Assembly: GCF_026745355.1 (NCBI RefSeq)
Contig: NC_079207.1
Span: 35,999,430-36,063,429 of the forward strand
Origin: Beta vulgaris subsp. vulgaris
Lineage: Eukaryota; Streptophyta; Magnoliopsida; Caryophyllales; Amaranthaceae
Direction: 5' to 3'
Length of the DNA stretch: 64,000 bases
Part shown: positions 1 to 13,093 of the stretch, one piece after another
Position numbering within the stretch: the stretch's first letter is position 1
Layout: each line of letters begins with the position of its first letter
The notes under the pieces: generated by a model
What the model saw: only the letters and a program-made list of their open reading frames with translations
Told to the model about the DNA's origin: nothing
The model's database searches: none
Program-made: the position numbers and the translations under genes

Positions 1-499
1 CCTAAGCCTATTAGGGTTATAGTTTATTATGTTTTCCTAGTAGCATTAGGTTATTTCTTTCCTACTAGGATTAGCATAATTAAACTAGTATAAATAGAGT
101 CTATGTAGTTCATATTTAGATGGTGAATAATAATAATTTTGTGAGTTTGAGTGTTTACCCAAATCCTCTTGAGTGCTGGTGGCTTAGCCTTTACGCATTC
201 AAAACCCTTAGATTTATTCCTTGTGGTGGCTTAGCCTTTATCATTGAATAAACTAAGTACTATCCAGTTTTGTTTTGTTTAGTTGGTGGCTTTGCCTTTA
301 TGCTAATCAAACAATTCGAACCTTTTATGTTATTCTTGGTGATTAAATTCTTTATGGAATTGACATAAAAGCCTATCCAACCCTTAGTTTGATATTCGTG
401 GTGATTAAATTCTTTATCGAAAATCAACTAAGTACAATCCTTTATTTCTGTTAGCTTCCGCACTTGTATTTGATCTATTTTAGTAGATTAAATACATCA
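1..499 (+). mobile_element. Array LTR 0, 3' part only (cut by the window edge)
   Basis: It matches the last ~500 nt of the complete LTRs and ends CATCA at 499, directly before the primer-binding site. A TATA box (TATAAATAG) is at 89-97. Confidence 0.88.
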
Positions 500-1188
500 T
501 ATGGTATCAAGAGCTTTGGTGACATCCATTGAAGAAGGCCTTTCGAGCTTTCATCCAGTTCATACTATTGCTCGAATTTTTTCCTTTAAGGGGGAGTATT
601 AGATCTTCAAGAAAGTCTTAAAGATCAAATCTTTTTTCCAAGATTTTTGTATTTTCACAAGTTTCATCGAAGGACATCATTATTCATTGTCAAGTGGTGA
701 AAGAAAATTCATCCAAGATCCACAAAAACATCCAAGAAAAAAACCTTCCGTAACAGCCAGTTTTTTGGGGTAAATTTGAGAGCTTCGTTCTCCCACCTCC
801 AAACGAATTTTTGGGTGATTCTTGATCCTAAATTGGACTACTATTTGTCTACTTTGCTATCCTAAAATTTCGTAAGGTTTGAAGTTGATTTGGTATATGT
901 TCGAGACTGATCTTTCGAATTGGTCAAAAACCGGGTTAATCTGGCACAGTGTTGCGAGATTTAAAACTGCAAACAATTGGCTTTGAATTTTTCAATGAAA
1001 TTTTGTCGAGTGTGTTGCAGACACATAGATCTAGGTCCTGGAAGAATTTTACGTGATTTCGAGTTGTTTTGCCTGGTATTCTTCACTTTTACTTGCATCA
1101 AAGTTCTGGGCAGTTTACAGGCAAATTAATGGATCAAATCTCCGGGAATGGCAAAATCCGTGGACGAATTTTTTCAAGAAGGGGAGTA
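500..1188 (+). mobile_element. Array internal domain 1 (non-coding), representative
   Basis: This domain runs from the primer site (TGGTATCAAGAGC, beginning about 502) to the purine tract at about 1178-1188. No frame is conserved across copies; where a reading frame of about 72 codons appears it begins with TTG and is broken by indels in most units. About 95 nt in, a second purine tract followed by TATT looks like another polypurine tract. The remaining internal domains are at 1898-2584, 3295-3983, 4695-5382, 6095-6782, 7495-8182, 8895-9583, 10296-10983, 11696-12383 and 13094-13782. A G/A variant after GTGGTGAA divides them: 1898, 3295 and 6095 carry one form and most others the second. Confidence 0.85.
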
Positions 1189-1897
1189 TGATGCATGAGA
1201 TGATGTGGATACTTGTTCTTGGATACTCTTGAGGCATGATTTCAAATAGAAGTGTGTAGAGTTCTAGTTATGTTAGAACTCATATCTTTATTGCTTTCCT
1301 AGTTCTACTTGTATTAGGAATCATGGTTTTGCCTACGTTCTTAAAACGATGGATTTTACATGATTCAAAGAGTCTAGAGAGTCTAGGACTTAGGGACTTG
1401 TCCTAAGCCTATTAGGGTTATAGTTTATGTTTTCCTAGTAGCATTAGGTTATTTCTTTCCTACTAGGATTAGCATAATTAAACTAGTATAAATAGAGTCT
1501 ATGTAGTTCATATTTAGATGGTGAATAATAATAATTTTGTGAGTTTGAGTGTTTACCCAAATCCTCTTGAGTGCTGGTGGCTTAGCCTTTACGCATTCAA
1601 AACCCTTAGATTTATTCCTTGTGGTGGCTTAGCCTTTATCATTGAATAAACTAAGTACTATCCAGTTTTGTTTTTGTTTAGTTGGTGCTTTGCCTTTATG
1701 CTAATCAAACAATTCGAACCTTTTATGTTATTCTTGGTGATTAAATTCTTTATGGAATTGACATAAAAGCCTATCCAACCCTTAGTTTGATATTCGTGGT
1801 GATTAAATTCTTTATCGAAAATCAACTAAGTACAATCCTTTATTTCTGTTAGCTTCCGCACTTGTATTTGATCTATTTTAGTAGATTAAATACATCA
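1189..1897 (+). mobile_element. Array LTR 1, complete (709 bp), representative
   Basis: The ends are TGATG and CATCA, a perfect 5 bp inverted terminus. A TATA box is at 1487-1495, about 300 nt inside, consistent with a U3 promoter. Downstream are five degenerate modules of about 55 bp: three with GGTGGCTT(A/T)GCCTTTA and two with GGTGATTAAATTCTTTAT. This copy lacks an ATT present in the other units near 1429. Confidence 0.9.
1487..1495 (+). promoter_or_regulatory. TATA box of the array LTR
   Basis: TATAAATAG is embedded in an AT-rich U3-like region. The same box occurs at 89-97 and at the equivalent position of every array LTR, so the array carries about eleven potential promoters in the same orientation. 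Activity is inferred. Confidence 0.6.
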
Positions 1898-1899
1898 TA

Positions 1900-1912
1900 T
1901 GGTATCAAGAGC
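1900..1912 (+). promoter_or_regulatory. Primer-binding site of the array retrotransposon
   Basis: TGGTATCAAGAGC begins two bases after the LTR end. It equals the plant initiator-Met primer site (TGGTATCAGAGC) except for one extra A. It is present in every unit. Confidence 0.65.
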
Positions 1913-2584
1913 TTTGGTGACATCCATTGAAGAAGGCCTTTCGAGCTTTCATCCAGTTCATACTATTGCTCGAAATTTTTTCCTTTAAGGGGGAGTATTA
2001 GATCTTCAAGAAAGTCTTAAAGATCAAATCTTTTTTCCAAGATTTTTGATTTTTCACAAAGTTTCATCGAAGGACATCATTATTCATTGTCAAGTGGTGA
2101 AAAAAATCATCCAAGATCCACAAAAACATCCAAGAAAAAAACCTTCCGTAACAGCCAGTTTTTTGGGGTAAATTTGAGAGCTTCGTTCTCCCACCTCCAA
2201 ACGAATTTTTGGGTGATTCTTGATCCTAAATTGGACTACTATTTGTCTACTTTGCTATCCTAAAATTTCGTAAGGTTTGAAGTTGATTTGGTATATGTTC
2301 GAGACTGATCTTTCGAATTGGTCAAAAACCGGGTTAATCTGGCACAGTGTTGCGAGATTTAAAACTGCAAACAATTGGCTTTGAATTTTTCAATGAAATT
2401 TTGGTCGAGTGTTGCAGACACATAGATCTAGGTCCTGGAAGAATTTTACGTGATTTCGAGTTGTTTTGCCTGGTATTCTTCACTTTTACTTGCATCAAAG
2501 TTCTGGGCAGTTTACAGGCAAATTAATGGATCAAATCTCCGGGAATGGCAAAATCCGTGGACGAATTTTTTCAAGAAGGGGATA

Positions 2585-3294
2585 TGATGCATGAGATGAT
2601 GTGGATACTTGTTCTTGGATACTCTTGAGGCATGATTTCAAATAGAAGTGTGTAGAGTTCTAGTTATGTTAGAACTCATATCTTTATTGCTTTCCTAGTT
2701 CTACTTGTATTAGGAATCATGGTTTTGCCTACGTTCTTAAAACGATGGATTTTACATGATTCAAAGAGTCTAGAGAGTCTAGGACTTAGGGACTTGTCCT
2801 AAGCCTATTAGGGTTATAGTTTATTATGTTTTCCTAGTAGCATTAGGTTATTTCTTTCCTACTAGGATTAGCATAATTAAACTAGTATAAATAGAGTCTA
2901 TGTAGTTCATATTTAGATGGTGAATAATAATAATTTTGTGAGTTTGAGTGTTTACCCAAATCCTCTTGAGTGCTGGTGGCTTAGCCTTTACGCATTCAAA
3001 ACCCTTAGATTTATTCCTTGTGGTGGCTTAGCCTTTATCATTGAATAAACTAAGTACTATCCAGTTTTTTTTGTTTAGTTGGTGGCTTTGCCTTTATGCT
3101 AATCAAACAATTCGAACCTTTTATGTTATTCTTGGTGATTAAATTCTTTATAGAATTGACTAAAAGCCTATCCAACCCTTAGTTTGATATTCGTGGTGAT
3201 TAAATTCTTTATCGAAAATCAACTAAGTACAATCCTTTATTTCTGTTAGCTTCCGCACTTGTATTTGATCTATTTTAGTAGATTAAATACATCA
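2585..3294 (+). mobile_element. Array LTR 2
   Basis: Complete LTR. The purine tract before it is shortened (GGGGATA instead of GGGGAGTA). Small indels are present near 3065 and 3163. Confidence 0.88.
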
Positions 3295-3983
3295 TATGGT
3301 ATCAAGAGCTTTGGTGACATCCATTGAAGAAGGCCTTTCGAGCTTTCATCCAGTTCATACTATTGCTCGAAATTTTTTCCTTTAAGGGGGAGTATTAGAT
3401 CTTCAAGAAAGTCTTAAAGATCAAATCTTTTTTCCAAGATTTTTGATTTTTCACAAAGTTTCATCGAAGGACATCATTATTCATTGTCAAGTGGTGAAAA
3501 AAATCATCCAAGATCCACAAAAACATCCAAGAAAAAAACCTTCCGTAACAGCCAGTTTTTTGGGGTAAATTTGAGAGCTTCGTTCTCCCACCTCCAAACG
3601 AATTTTTGGGTGATTCTTGATCCTAAATTGGACTACTATTTGTCTACTTTGCTATCCTAAAATTTCGTAAGGTTTGAAGTTGATTTGGTATATGTTCGAG
3701 ACTGATCTTTCGAATTGGTCAAAAACCGGGTTAATCTGGCACAGTGTTGCGAGATTTAAAACTGCAAACAATTGGCTTTGAATTTTTCAATGAAATTTTG
3801 GTCGAGTGTTGCAGACACATAGATCTAGGTCCTGGAAGAATTTTACGTGATTTCGAGTTGTTTTGCCTGGTATTCTTCACTTTTACTTGCATCAAAGTTC
3901 TGGGCAGTTTACAGGCAAATTAATGGATCAAATCTCCGGGAATGGCAAAAATACGTGGACGAATTTTTTCAAGAAGGGGAGTA

Positions 3984-4694
3984 TGATGCATGAGATGATG
4001 TGGATACTTGTTCTTGGATACTCTTGAGGCATGATTTCAAATAGAAGTGTGTAGAGTTCTAGTTATGTTAGAACTCATATCTTTATTGCTTTCCTAGTTC
4101 TACTTGTATTAGGAATCATGGTTTTGCCTACGTTCTTAAAACGATGGATTTTACATGATTCAAAGAGTCTAGAGAGTCTAGGACTTAGGGACTTGTCCTA
4201 AGCCTATTAGGGTTATAGTTTATTATGTTTTCCTAGTAGCATTAGGTTATTTCTTTCCTACTAGGATTAGCATAATTAAACTAGTATAAATAGAGTCTAT
4301 GTAGTTCATATTTAGATGGTGAATAATAATAATTTTGTGAGTTTGAGTGTTTACCCAAATCCTCTTGAGTGCTGGTGGCTTAGCCTTTACGCATTCAAAA
4401 CCCTTAGATTTATTCCTTGTGGTGGCTTAGCCTTTATCATTGAATAAACTAAGTACTATCCAGTTTTGTTTGTTTAGTTGGTGGCTTTGCCTTTATGCTA
4501 ATCAAACAATTCGAACCTTTTATGTTATTCTTGGTGATTAAATTCTTTATGGAATTGACATAAAAGCCTATCCAACCCTTAGTTTGATATTCGTGGTGAT
4601 TAAATTCTTTATCGAAAATCAACTAAGTACAATCCTTTATTTCTGTTAGCTTCCGCACTTGTATTTGATCTATTTTAGTAGATTAAATACATCA
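3984..4694 (+). mobile_element. Array LTR 3
   Basis: Complete LTR, TGATG to CATCA, with TATA box and five 3' modules. Confidence 0.88.
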
Positions 4695-5382
4695 TATGGT
4701 ATCAAGAGCTTTGGTGACATCCATTGAAGAAGGCCTTTCGAGCTTTCATCCAGTTCATACTATTGCTCGAAATTTTTTCCTTTAAGGGGGAGTATTAGAT
4801 CTTCAAGAAAGTCTTAAAGATCAAATCTTTTTTCCAAGATTTTTGATTTTTCACAAAGTTTCATCGAAGGACATCATTATTCATTGTCAAGTGGTGAAAG
4901 AAAATCATCCAAGATCCACAAAAACATCCAAAAAAAAACCTTCCGTAACAGCCAGTTTTTTGGGGTAAATTTGAGAGCTTCGTTCTCCCACCTCCAAACG
5001 AATTTTTGGGTGATTCTTGATCCTAAATTGGACTACTATTTGTCTACTTTGCTATCCTAAAATTTCGTAAGGTTTGAAGTTGATTTGGTATATGTTCGAG
5101 ACTGATCTTTCGAATTGGTCAAAAACCGGGTTAATCTGGCACAGTGTTGCGAGATTTAAAACTGCAAACAATTGGCTTTGAATTTTTCAATGAAATTTTG
5201 GTCGAGTGTTGCAGACACATAGATCTAGGTCCTGGAAGAATTTTACGTGATTTCGAGTTGTTTTGCCTGGTATTCTTCACTTTTACTTGCATCAAAGTTC
5301 TGGGCAGTTTACAGGCAAATTAATGGATCAAATCTCCGGGAATGGCAAAATCCGTGGACGAATTTTTTCAAGAAGGGGAGTA

Positions 5383-6094
5383 TGATGCATGAGATGATGT
5401 GGATACTTGTTCTTGGATACTCTTGAGGCATGATTTCAAATAGAAGTGTGTAGAGTTCTAGTTATGTTAGAACTCATATCTTTATTGCTTTCCTAGTTCT
5501 ACTTGTATTAGGAATCATGGTTTTGCCTACGTTCTTAAAACGATGGATTTTACATGATTCAAAGAGTCTAGAGAGTCTAGGACTTAGGGACTTGTCCTAA
5601 GCCTATTAGGGTTATAGTTTATTATGTTTTCCTAGTAGCATTAGGTTATTTCTTTCCTACTAGGATTAGCATAATTAAACTAGTATAAATAGAGTCTATG
5701 TAGTTCATATTTAGATGGTGAATAATAATAATTTTGTGAGTTTGAGTGTTTACCCAAATCCTCTTGAGTGCTGGTGGCTTAGCCTTTACGCATTCAAAAC
5801 CCTTAGATTTATTCCTTGTGGTGGCTTAGCCTTTATCATTGAATAAACTAAGTACTATCCAGTTTTGTTTTGTTTAGTTGGTGGCTTTGCCTTTATGCTA
5901 ATCAAACAATTCGAACCTTTTATGTTATTCTTGGTGATTAAATTCTTTATGGAATTGACATAAAAGCCTATCCAACCCTTAGTTTGATATTCGTGGTGAT
6001 TAAATTCTTTATCGAAAATCAACTAAGTACAATCCTTTATTTCTGTTAGCTTCCGCACTTGTATTTGATCTATTTTAGTAGATTAAATACATCA
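5383..6094 (+). mobile_element. Array LTR 4
   Basis: Complete LTR, TGATG to CATCA, matching the array consensus. Confidence 0.88.
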
Positions 6095-6782
6095 TATGGT
6101 ATCAAGAGCTTTGGTGACATCCATTGAAGAAGGCCTTTCGAGCTTTCATCCAGTTCATACTATTGCTCGAAATTTTTTCCTTTAAGGGGGAGTATTAGAT
6201 CTTCAAGAAAGTCTTAAAGATCAAATCTTTTTTCCAAGATTTTTGATTTTTCACAAAGTTTCATCGAAGGACATCATTATTCATTGTCAAGTGGTGAAAA
6301 AAATCATCCAAGATCCACAAAAACATCCAAGAAAAAAACCTTCCGTAACAGCCAGTTTTTTGGGGTAAATTTGAGAGCTTCGTTCTCCCACCTCCAAACG
6401 AATTTTTGGGTGATTCTTGATCCTAAATTGGACTACTATTTGTCTACTTTGCTATCCTAAAATTTCGTAAGGTTTGAAGTTGATTTGGTATATGTTCGAG
6501 ACTGATCTTTCGAATTGGTCAAAAACCGGGTTAATCTGGCACAGTGTTGCGAGATTTAAAACTGCAAACAATTGGCTTTGAATTTTTCAATGAAATTTTG
6601 GTCGAGTGTTGCAGACACATAGATCTAGGTCCTGGAAGAATTTTACGTGATTTCGAGTTGTTTTGCCTGGTATTCTTCACTTTTACTTGCATCAAAGTTC
6701 TGGGCAGTTTACAGGCAAATTAATGGATCAAATCTCCGGGAATGGCAAAATCCGTGGACGAATTTTTTCAAGAAGGGGAGTA

Positions 6783-7494
6783 TGATGCATGAGATGATGT
6801 GGATACTTGTTCTTGGATACTCTTGAGGCATGATTTCAAATAGAAGTGTGTAGAGTTCTAGTTATGTTAGAACTCATATCTTTATTGCTTTCCTAGTTCT
6901 ACTTGTATTAGGAATCATGGTTTTGCCTACGTTCTTAAAACGATGGATTTTACATGATTCAAAGAGTCTAGAGAGTCTAGGACTTAGGGACTTGTCCTAA
7001 GCCTATTAGGGTTATAGTTTATTATGTTTTCCTAGTAGCATTAGGTTATTTCTTTCCTACTAGGATTAGCATAATTAAACTAGTATAAATAGAGTCTATG
7101 TAGTTCATATTTAGATGGTGAATAATAATAATTTTGTGAGTTTGAGTGTTTACCCAAATCCTCTTGAGTGCTGGTGGCTTAGCCTTTACGCATTCAAAAC
7201 CCTTAGATTTATTCCTTGTGGTGGCTTAGCCTTTATCATTGAATAAACTAAGTACTATCCAGTTTTGTTTTGTTTAGTTGGTGGCTTTGCCTTTATGCTA
7301 ATCAAACAATTCGAACCTTTTATGTTATTCTTGGTGATTAAATTCTTTATGGAATTGACATAAAAGCCTATCCAACCCTTAGTTTGATATTCGTGGTGAT
7401 TAAATTCTTTATCGAAAATCAACTAAGTACAATCCTTTATTTCTGTTAGCTTCCGCACTTGTATTTGATCTATTTTAGTAGATTAAATACATCA
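6783..7494 (+). mobile_element. Array LTR 5
   Basis: Complete LTR matching the array consensus. Confidence 0.88.
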
Positions 7495-8182
7495 TATGGT
7501 ATCAAGAGCTTTGGTGACATCCATTGAAGAAGGCCTTTCGAGCTTTCATCCAGTTCATACTATTGCTCGAAATTTTTTCCTTTAAGGGGAGTATTAGATC
7601 TTCAAGAAAGTCTTAAAGATCAAATCTTTTTTCCAAGATTTTTGATTTTTCACAAAGTTTCATCGAAGGACATCATTATTCATTGTCAAGTGGTGAAAGA
7701 AAATCATCCAAGATCCACAAAAACATCCAAGAAAAAAACCTTCCGTAACAGCCAGTTTTTTGGGGTAAATTTGAGAGCTTCGTTCTCCCACCTCCAAACG
7801 AATTTTTGGGTGATTCTTGATCCTAAATTGGACTACTATTTGTCTACTTTGCTATCCTAAAATTTCGTAAGGTTTGAAGTTGATTTGGTATATGTTCGAG
7901 ACTGATCTTTCGAATTGGTCAAAAACCGGGTTAATCTGGCACAGTGTTGCGAGATTTAAAACTGCAAACAATTGGCTTTGAATTTTTCAATGAAATTTTG
8001 GTCGAGTGTTGCAGACACATAGATCTAGGTCCTGGAAGAATTTTACGTGATTTCGAGTTGTTTTGCCTGGTATTCTTCACTTTTACTTGCATCAAAGTTC
8101 TGGGCAGTTTACAGGCAAATTAATGGATCAAATCTCCGGGAATGGCAAAATCCGTGGACGAATTTTTTCAAGAAGGGGAGTA

Positions 8183-8894
8183 TGATGCATGAGATGATGT
8201 GGATACTTGTTCTTGGATACTCTTGAGGCATGATTTCAAATAGAAGTGTGTAGAGTTCTAGTTATGTTAGAACTCATATCTTTATTGCTTTCCTAGTTCT
8301 ACTTGTATTAGGAATCATGGTTTTGCCTACGTTCTTAAAACGATGGATTTTACATGATTCAAAGAGTCTAGAGAGTCTAGGACTTAGGGACTTGTCCTAA
8401 GCCTATTAGGGTTATAGTTTATTATGTTTTCCTAGTAGCATTAGGTTATTTCTTTCCTACTAGGATTAGCATAATTAAACTAGTATAAATAGAGTCTATG
8501 TAGTTCATATTTAGATGGTGAATAATAATAATTTTGTGAGTTTGAGTGTTTACCCAAATCCTCTTGAGTGCTTGGTTGGCTTAGCCTTTACGCATTCAAA
8601 ACCCTTAGATTTATTCCTTGTGTGCTTAGCCTTTATCATTGAATAAACTAAGTACTATCCAGTTTTGTTTTGTTTAGTTGGTGGCTTTGCCTTTATGCTA
8701 ATCAAACAATTCGAACCTTTTATGTTATTCTTGGTGATTAAATTCTTTATGGAATTGACATAAAAGCCTATCCAACCCTTAGTTTGATATTCGTGGTGAT
8801 TAAATTCTTTATCGAAAATCAACTAAGTACAATCCTTTATTTCTGTTAGCTTCCGCACTTGTATTTGATCTATTTTAGTAGATTAAATACATCA
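8183..8894 (+). mobile_element. Array LTR 6
   Basis: Complete LTR. Two local indels alter the first two GGTGGCTTAGCC modules (around 8571-8630). Confidence 0.88.
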
Positions 8895-9583
8895 TATGGT
8901 ATCAAGAGCTTTGGTGACATCCATTGAAGAAGGCCTTTCGAGCTTTCATCCAGTTCATACTATTGCTCGAAATTTTTTCCTTTAAGGGGGAGTATTAGAT
9001 CTTCAAGAAAGTCTTAAAGATCAAATCTTTTTTCCAAGATTTTTGATTTTTCACAAAGTTTCATCGAAGGACATCATTATTCATTGTCAAGTGGTGAAAG
9101 AAAATCATCCAAGATCCACAAAAACATCCAAGAAAAAAACCTTCCGTAACAGCCAGTTTTTTGGGGTAAATTTGAGAGCTTCGTTCTCCCACCTCCAAAC
9201 GAATTTTTGGGTGATTCTTGATCCTAAATTGGACTACTATTTGTCTACTTTGCTATCCTAAAATTTCGTAAGGTTTGAAGTTGATTTGGTATATGTTCGA
9301 GACTGATCTTTCGAATTGGTCAAAAACCGGGTTAATCTGGCACAGTGTTGCGAGATTTAAAACTGCAAACAATTGGCTTTGAATTTTTCAATGAAATTTT
9401 GGTCGAGTGTTGCAGACACATAGATCTAGGTCCTGGAAGAATTTTACGTGATTTCGAGTTGTTTTGCCTGGTATTCTTCACTTTTACTTGCATCAAAGTT
9501 CTGGGCAGTTTACAGGCAAATTAATGGATCAAATCTCCGGGAATGGCAAAATCCGTGGACGAATTTTTTCAAGAAGGGGAGTA

Positions 9584-10295
9584 TGATGCATGAGATGATG
9601 TGGATACTTGTTCTTGGATACTCTTGAGGCATGATTTCAAATAGAAGTGTGTAGAGTTCTAGTTATGTTAGAACTCATATCTTTATTGCTTTCCTAGTTC
9701 TACTTGTATTAGGAATCATGGTTTTGCCTACGTTCTTAAAACGATGGATTTTACATGATTCAAAGAGTCTAGAGAGTCTAGGACTTAGGGACTTGTCCTA
9801 AGCCTATTAGGGTTATAGTTTATTATGTTTTCCTAGTAGCATTAGGTTATTTCTTTCCTACTAGGATTAGCATAATTAAACTAGTATAAATAGAGTCTAT
9901 GTAGTTCATATTTAGATGGTGAATAATAATAATTTTGTGAGTTTGAGTGTTTACCCAAATCCTCTTGAGTGCTGGTGGCTTAGCCTTTACGCATTCAAAA
10001 CCCTTAGATTTATTCCTTGTGGTGGCTTAGCCTTTATCATTGAATAAACTAAGTACTATCCAGTTTTGTTTTGTTTAGTTGGTGGCTTTGCCTTTATGCT
10101 AATCAAACAATTCGAACCTTTTATGTTATTCTTGGTGATTAAATTCTTTATGGAATTGACATAAAAGCCTATCCAACCCTTAGTTTGATATTCGTGGTGA
10201 TTAAATTCTTTATCGAAAATCAACTAAGTACAATCCTTTATTTCTGTTAGCTTCCGCACTTGTATTTGATCTATTTTAGTAGATTAAATACATCA
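9584..10295 (+). mobile_element. Array LTR 7
   Basis: Complete LTR matching the array consensus. Confidence 0.88.
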
Positions 10296-10983
10296 TATGG
10301 TATCAAGAGCTTTGGTGACATCCATTGAAGAAGGCCTTTCGAGCTTTCATCCAGTTCATACTATTGCTCGAAATTTTTTCCTTTAAGGGGGAGTATTAGA
10401 TCTTCAAGAAAGTCTTAAAGATCAAATCTTTTTTCCAAGATTTTTGATTTTTCACAAAGTTTCATCGAAGGACATCATTATTCATTGTCAAGTGGTGAAG
10501 AAAATCATCCAAGATCCACAAAAACATCCAAGAAAAAAACCTTCCGTAACAGCCAGTTTTTTGGGGTAAATTTGAGAGCTTCGTTCTCCCACCTCCAAAC
10601 GAATTTTTGGGTGATTCTTGATCCTAAATTGGACTACTATTTGTCTACTTTGCTATCCTAAAATTTCGTAAGGTTTGAAGTTGATTTGGTATATGTTCGA
10701 GACTGATCTTTCGAATTGGTCAAAAACCGGGTTAATCTGGCACAGTGTTGCGAGATTTAAAACTGCAAACAATTGGCTTTGAATTTTTCAATGAAATTTT
10801 GGTCGAGTGTTGCAGACACATAGATCTAGGTCCTGGAAGAATTTTACGTGATTTCGAGTTGTTTTGCCTGGTATTCTTCACTTTTACTTGCATCAAAGTT
10901 CTGGGCAGTTTACAGGCAAATTAATGGATCAAATCTCCGGGAATGGCAAAATCCGTGGACGAATTTTTTCAAGAAGGGGAGTA

Positions 10984-11695
10984 TGATGCATGAGATGATG
11001 TGGATACTTGTTCTTGGATACTCTTGAGGCATGATTTCAAATAGAAGTGTGTAGAGTTCTAGTTATGTTAGAACTCATATCTTTATTGCTTTCCTAGTTC
11101 TACTTGTATTAGGAATCATGGTTTTGCCTACGTTCTTAAAACGATGGATTTTACATGATTCAAAGAGTCTAGAGAGTCTAGGACTTAGGGACTTGTCCTA
11201 AGCCTATTAGGGTTATAGTTTATTATGTTTTCCTAGTAGCATTAGGTTATTTCTTTCCTACTAGGATTAGCATAATTAAACTAGTATAAATAGAGTCTAT
11301 GTAGTTCATATTTAGATGGTGAATAATAATAATTTTGTGAGTTTGAGTGTTTACCCAAATCCTCTTGAGTGCTGGTGGCTTAGCCTTTACGCATTCAAAA
11401 CCCTTAGATTTATTCCTTGTGGTGGCTTAGCCTTTATCATTGAATAAACTAAGTACTATCCAGTTTTGTTTTGTTTAGTTGGTGGCTTTGCCTTTATGCT
11501 AATCAAACAATTCGAACCTTTTATGTTATTCTTGGTGATTAAATTCTTTATGGAATTGACATAAAAGCCTATCCAACCCTTAGTTTGATATTCGTGGTGA
11601 TTAAATTCTTTATCGAAAATCAACTAAGTACAATCCTTTATTTCTGTTAGCTTCCGCACTTGTATTTGATCTATTTTAGTAGATTAAATACATCA
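10984..11695 (+). mobile_element. Array LTR 8
   Basis: Complete LTR matching the array consensus. Confidence 0.88.
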
Positions 11696-12383
11696 TATGG
11701 TATCAAGAGCTTTGGTGACATCCATTGAAGAAGGCCTTTCGAGCTTTCATCCAGTTCATACTATTGCTCGAAATTTTTTCCTTTAAGGGGGAGTATTAGA
11801 TCTTCAAGAAAGTCTTAAAGATCAAATCTTTTTTCCAAGATTTTTGATTTTTCACAAAGTTTCATCGAAGGACATCATTATTCATTGTCAAGTGGTGAAA
11901 GAAAATCATCCAAGATCCACAAAAACATCCAAGAAAAAAACCTTCCGTAACAGCCAGTTTTTTGGGGTAAATTTGAGAGCTTCGTTCTCCCCCTCCAAAC
12001 GAATTTTTGGGTGATTCTTGATCCTAAATTGGACTACTATTTGTCTACTTTGCTATCCTAAAATTTCGTAAGGTTTGAAGTTGATTTGGTATATGTTCGA
12101 GACTGATCTTTCGAATTGGTCAAAAACCGGGTTAATCTGGCACAGTGTTGCGAGATTTAAAACTGCAAACAATTGGCTTTGAATTTTTCAATGAAATTTT
12201 GGTCGAGTGTTGCAGACACATAGATCTAGGTCCTGGAAGAATTTTACGTGATTTCGAGTTGTTTTGCCTGGTATTCTTCACTTTTACTTGCATCAAAGTT
12301 CTGGGCAGTTTACAGGCAAATTAATGGATCAAATCTCCGGGAATGGCAAAATCCGTGGACGAATTTTTTCAAGAAGGGGAGTA

Positions 12384-13093
12384 TGATGCATGAGATGATG
12401 TGGATACTTGTTCTTGGATACTCTTGAGGCATGATTTCAAATAGAAGTGTGTAGAGTTCTAGTTATGTTAGAACTCATATCTTTATTGCTTTCCTAGTTC
12501 TACTTGTATTAGGAATCATGGTTTTGCCTACGTTCTTAAAACGATGGATTTTACATGATTCAAAGAGTCTAGAGAGTCTAGGACTTAGGGACTTGTCCTA
12601 AGCCTATTAGGGTTATAGTTTATTATGTTTTCCTAGTAGCATTAGGTTATTTTTTCCTACTAGGATTAGCATAATTAAACTAGTATAAATAGAGTCTATG
12701 TAGTTCATATTTAGATGGTGAATATAATAATTTTGTGAGTTTGAGTGTTTACCCAAATCCTCTTGAGTGCTGGTGGCTTAGCCTTTACGCATTCAAAACC
12801 CTTAGATTTATTCCTTGTGGTGGCTTAGCCTTTATCATTGAATAAACTAAGTACTATCCAGTTTTGTTTTGTTTAGTTGGTGGCTTTGCCTTTATGCTAA
12901 TCAAACAATTCGAACCTTTTATGTTATTCTTGGTGATTAAATTCTTTATGGAATTGACATAAAAGCCTATCCAACCCTTAGTTTGATATTCGTGGTGATT
13001 AAATTCTTTATCGAAAATCAACTAAGTACAATCCTTTATTTCTGTTAGCTTCCGCACTTGTATTTGATCTATTTTAGTAGATTAAATACATCA
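12384..13093 (+). mobile_element. Array LTR 9
   Basis: Complete LTR. It shares a 3 bp loss in the GAATAATAATAAT stretch (about 12720) with the next LTR only. Confidence 0.88.
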
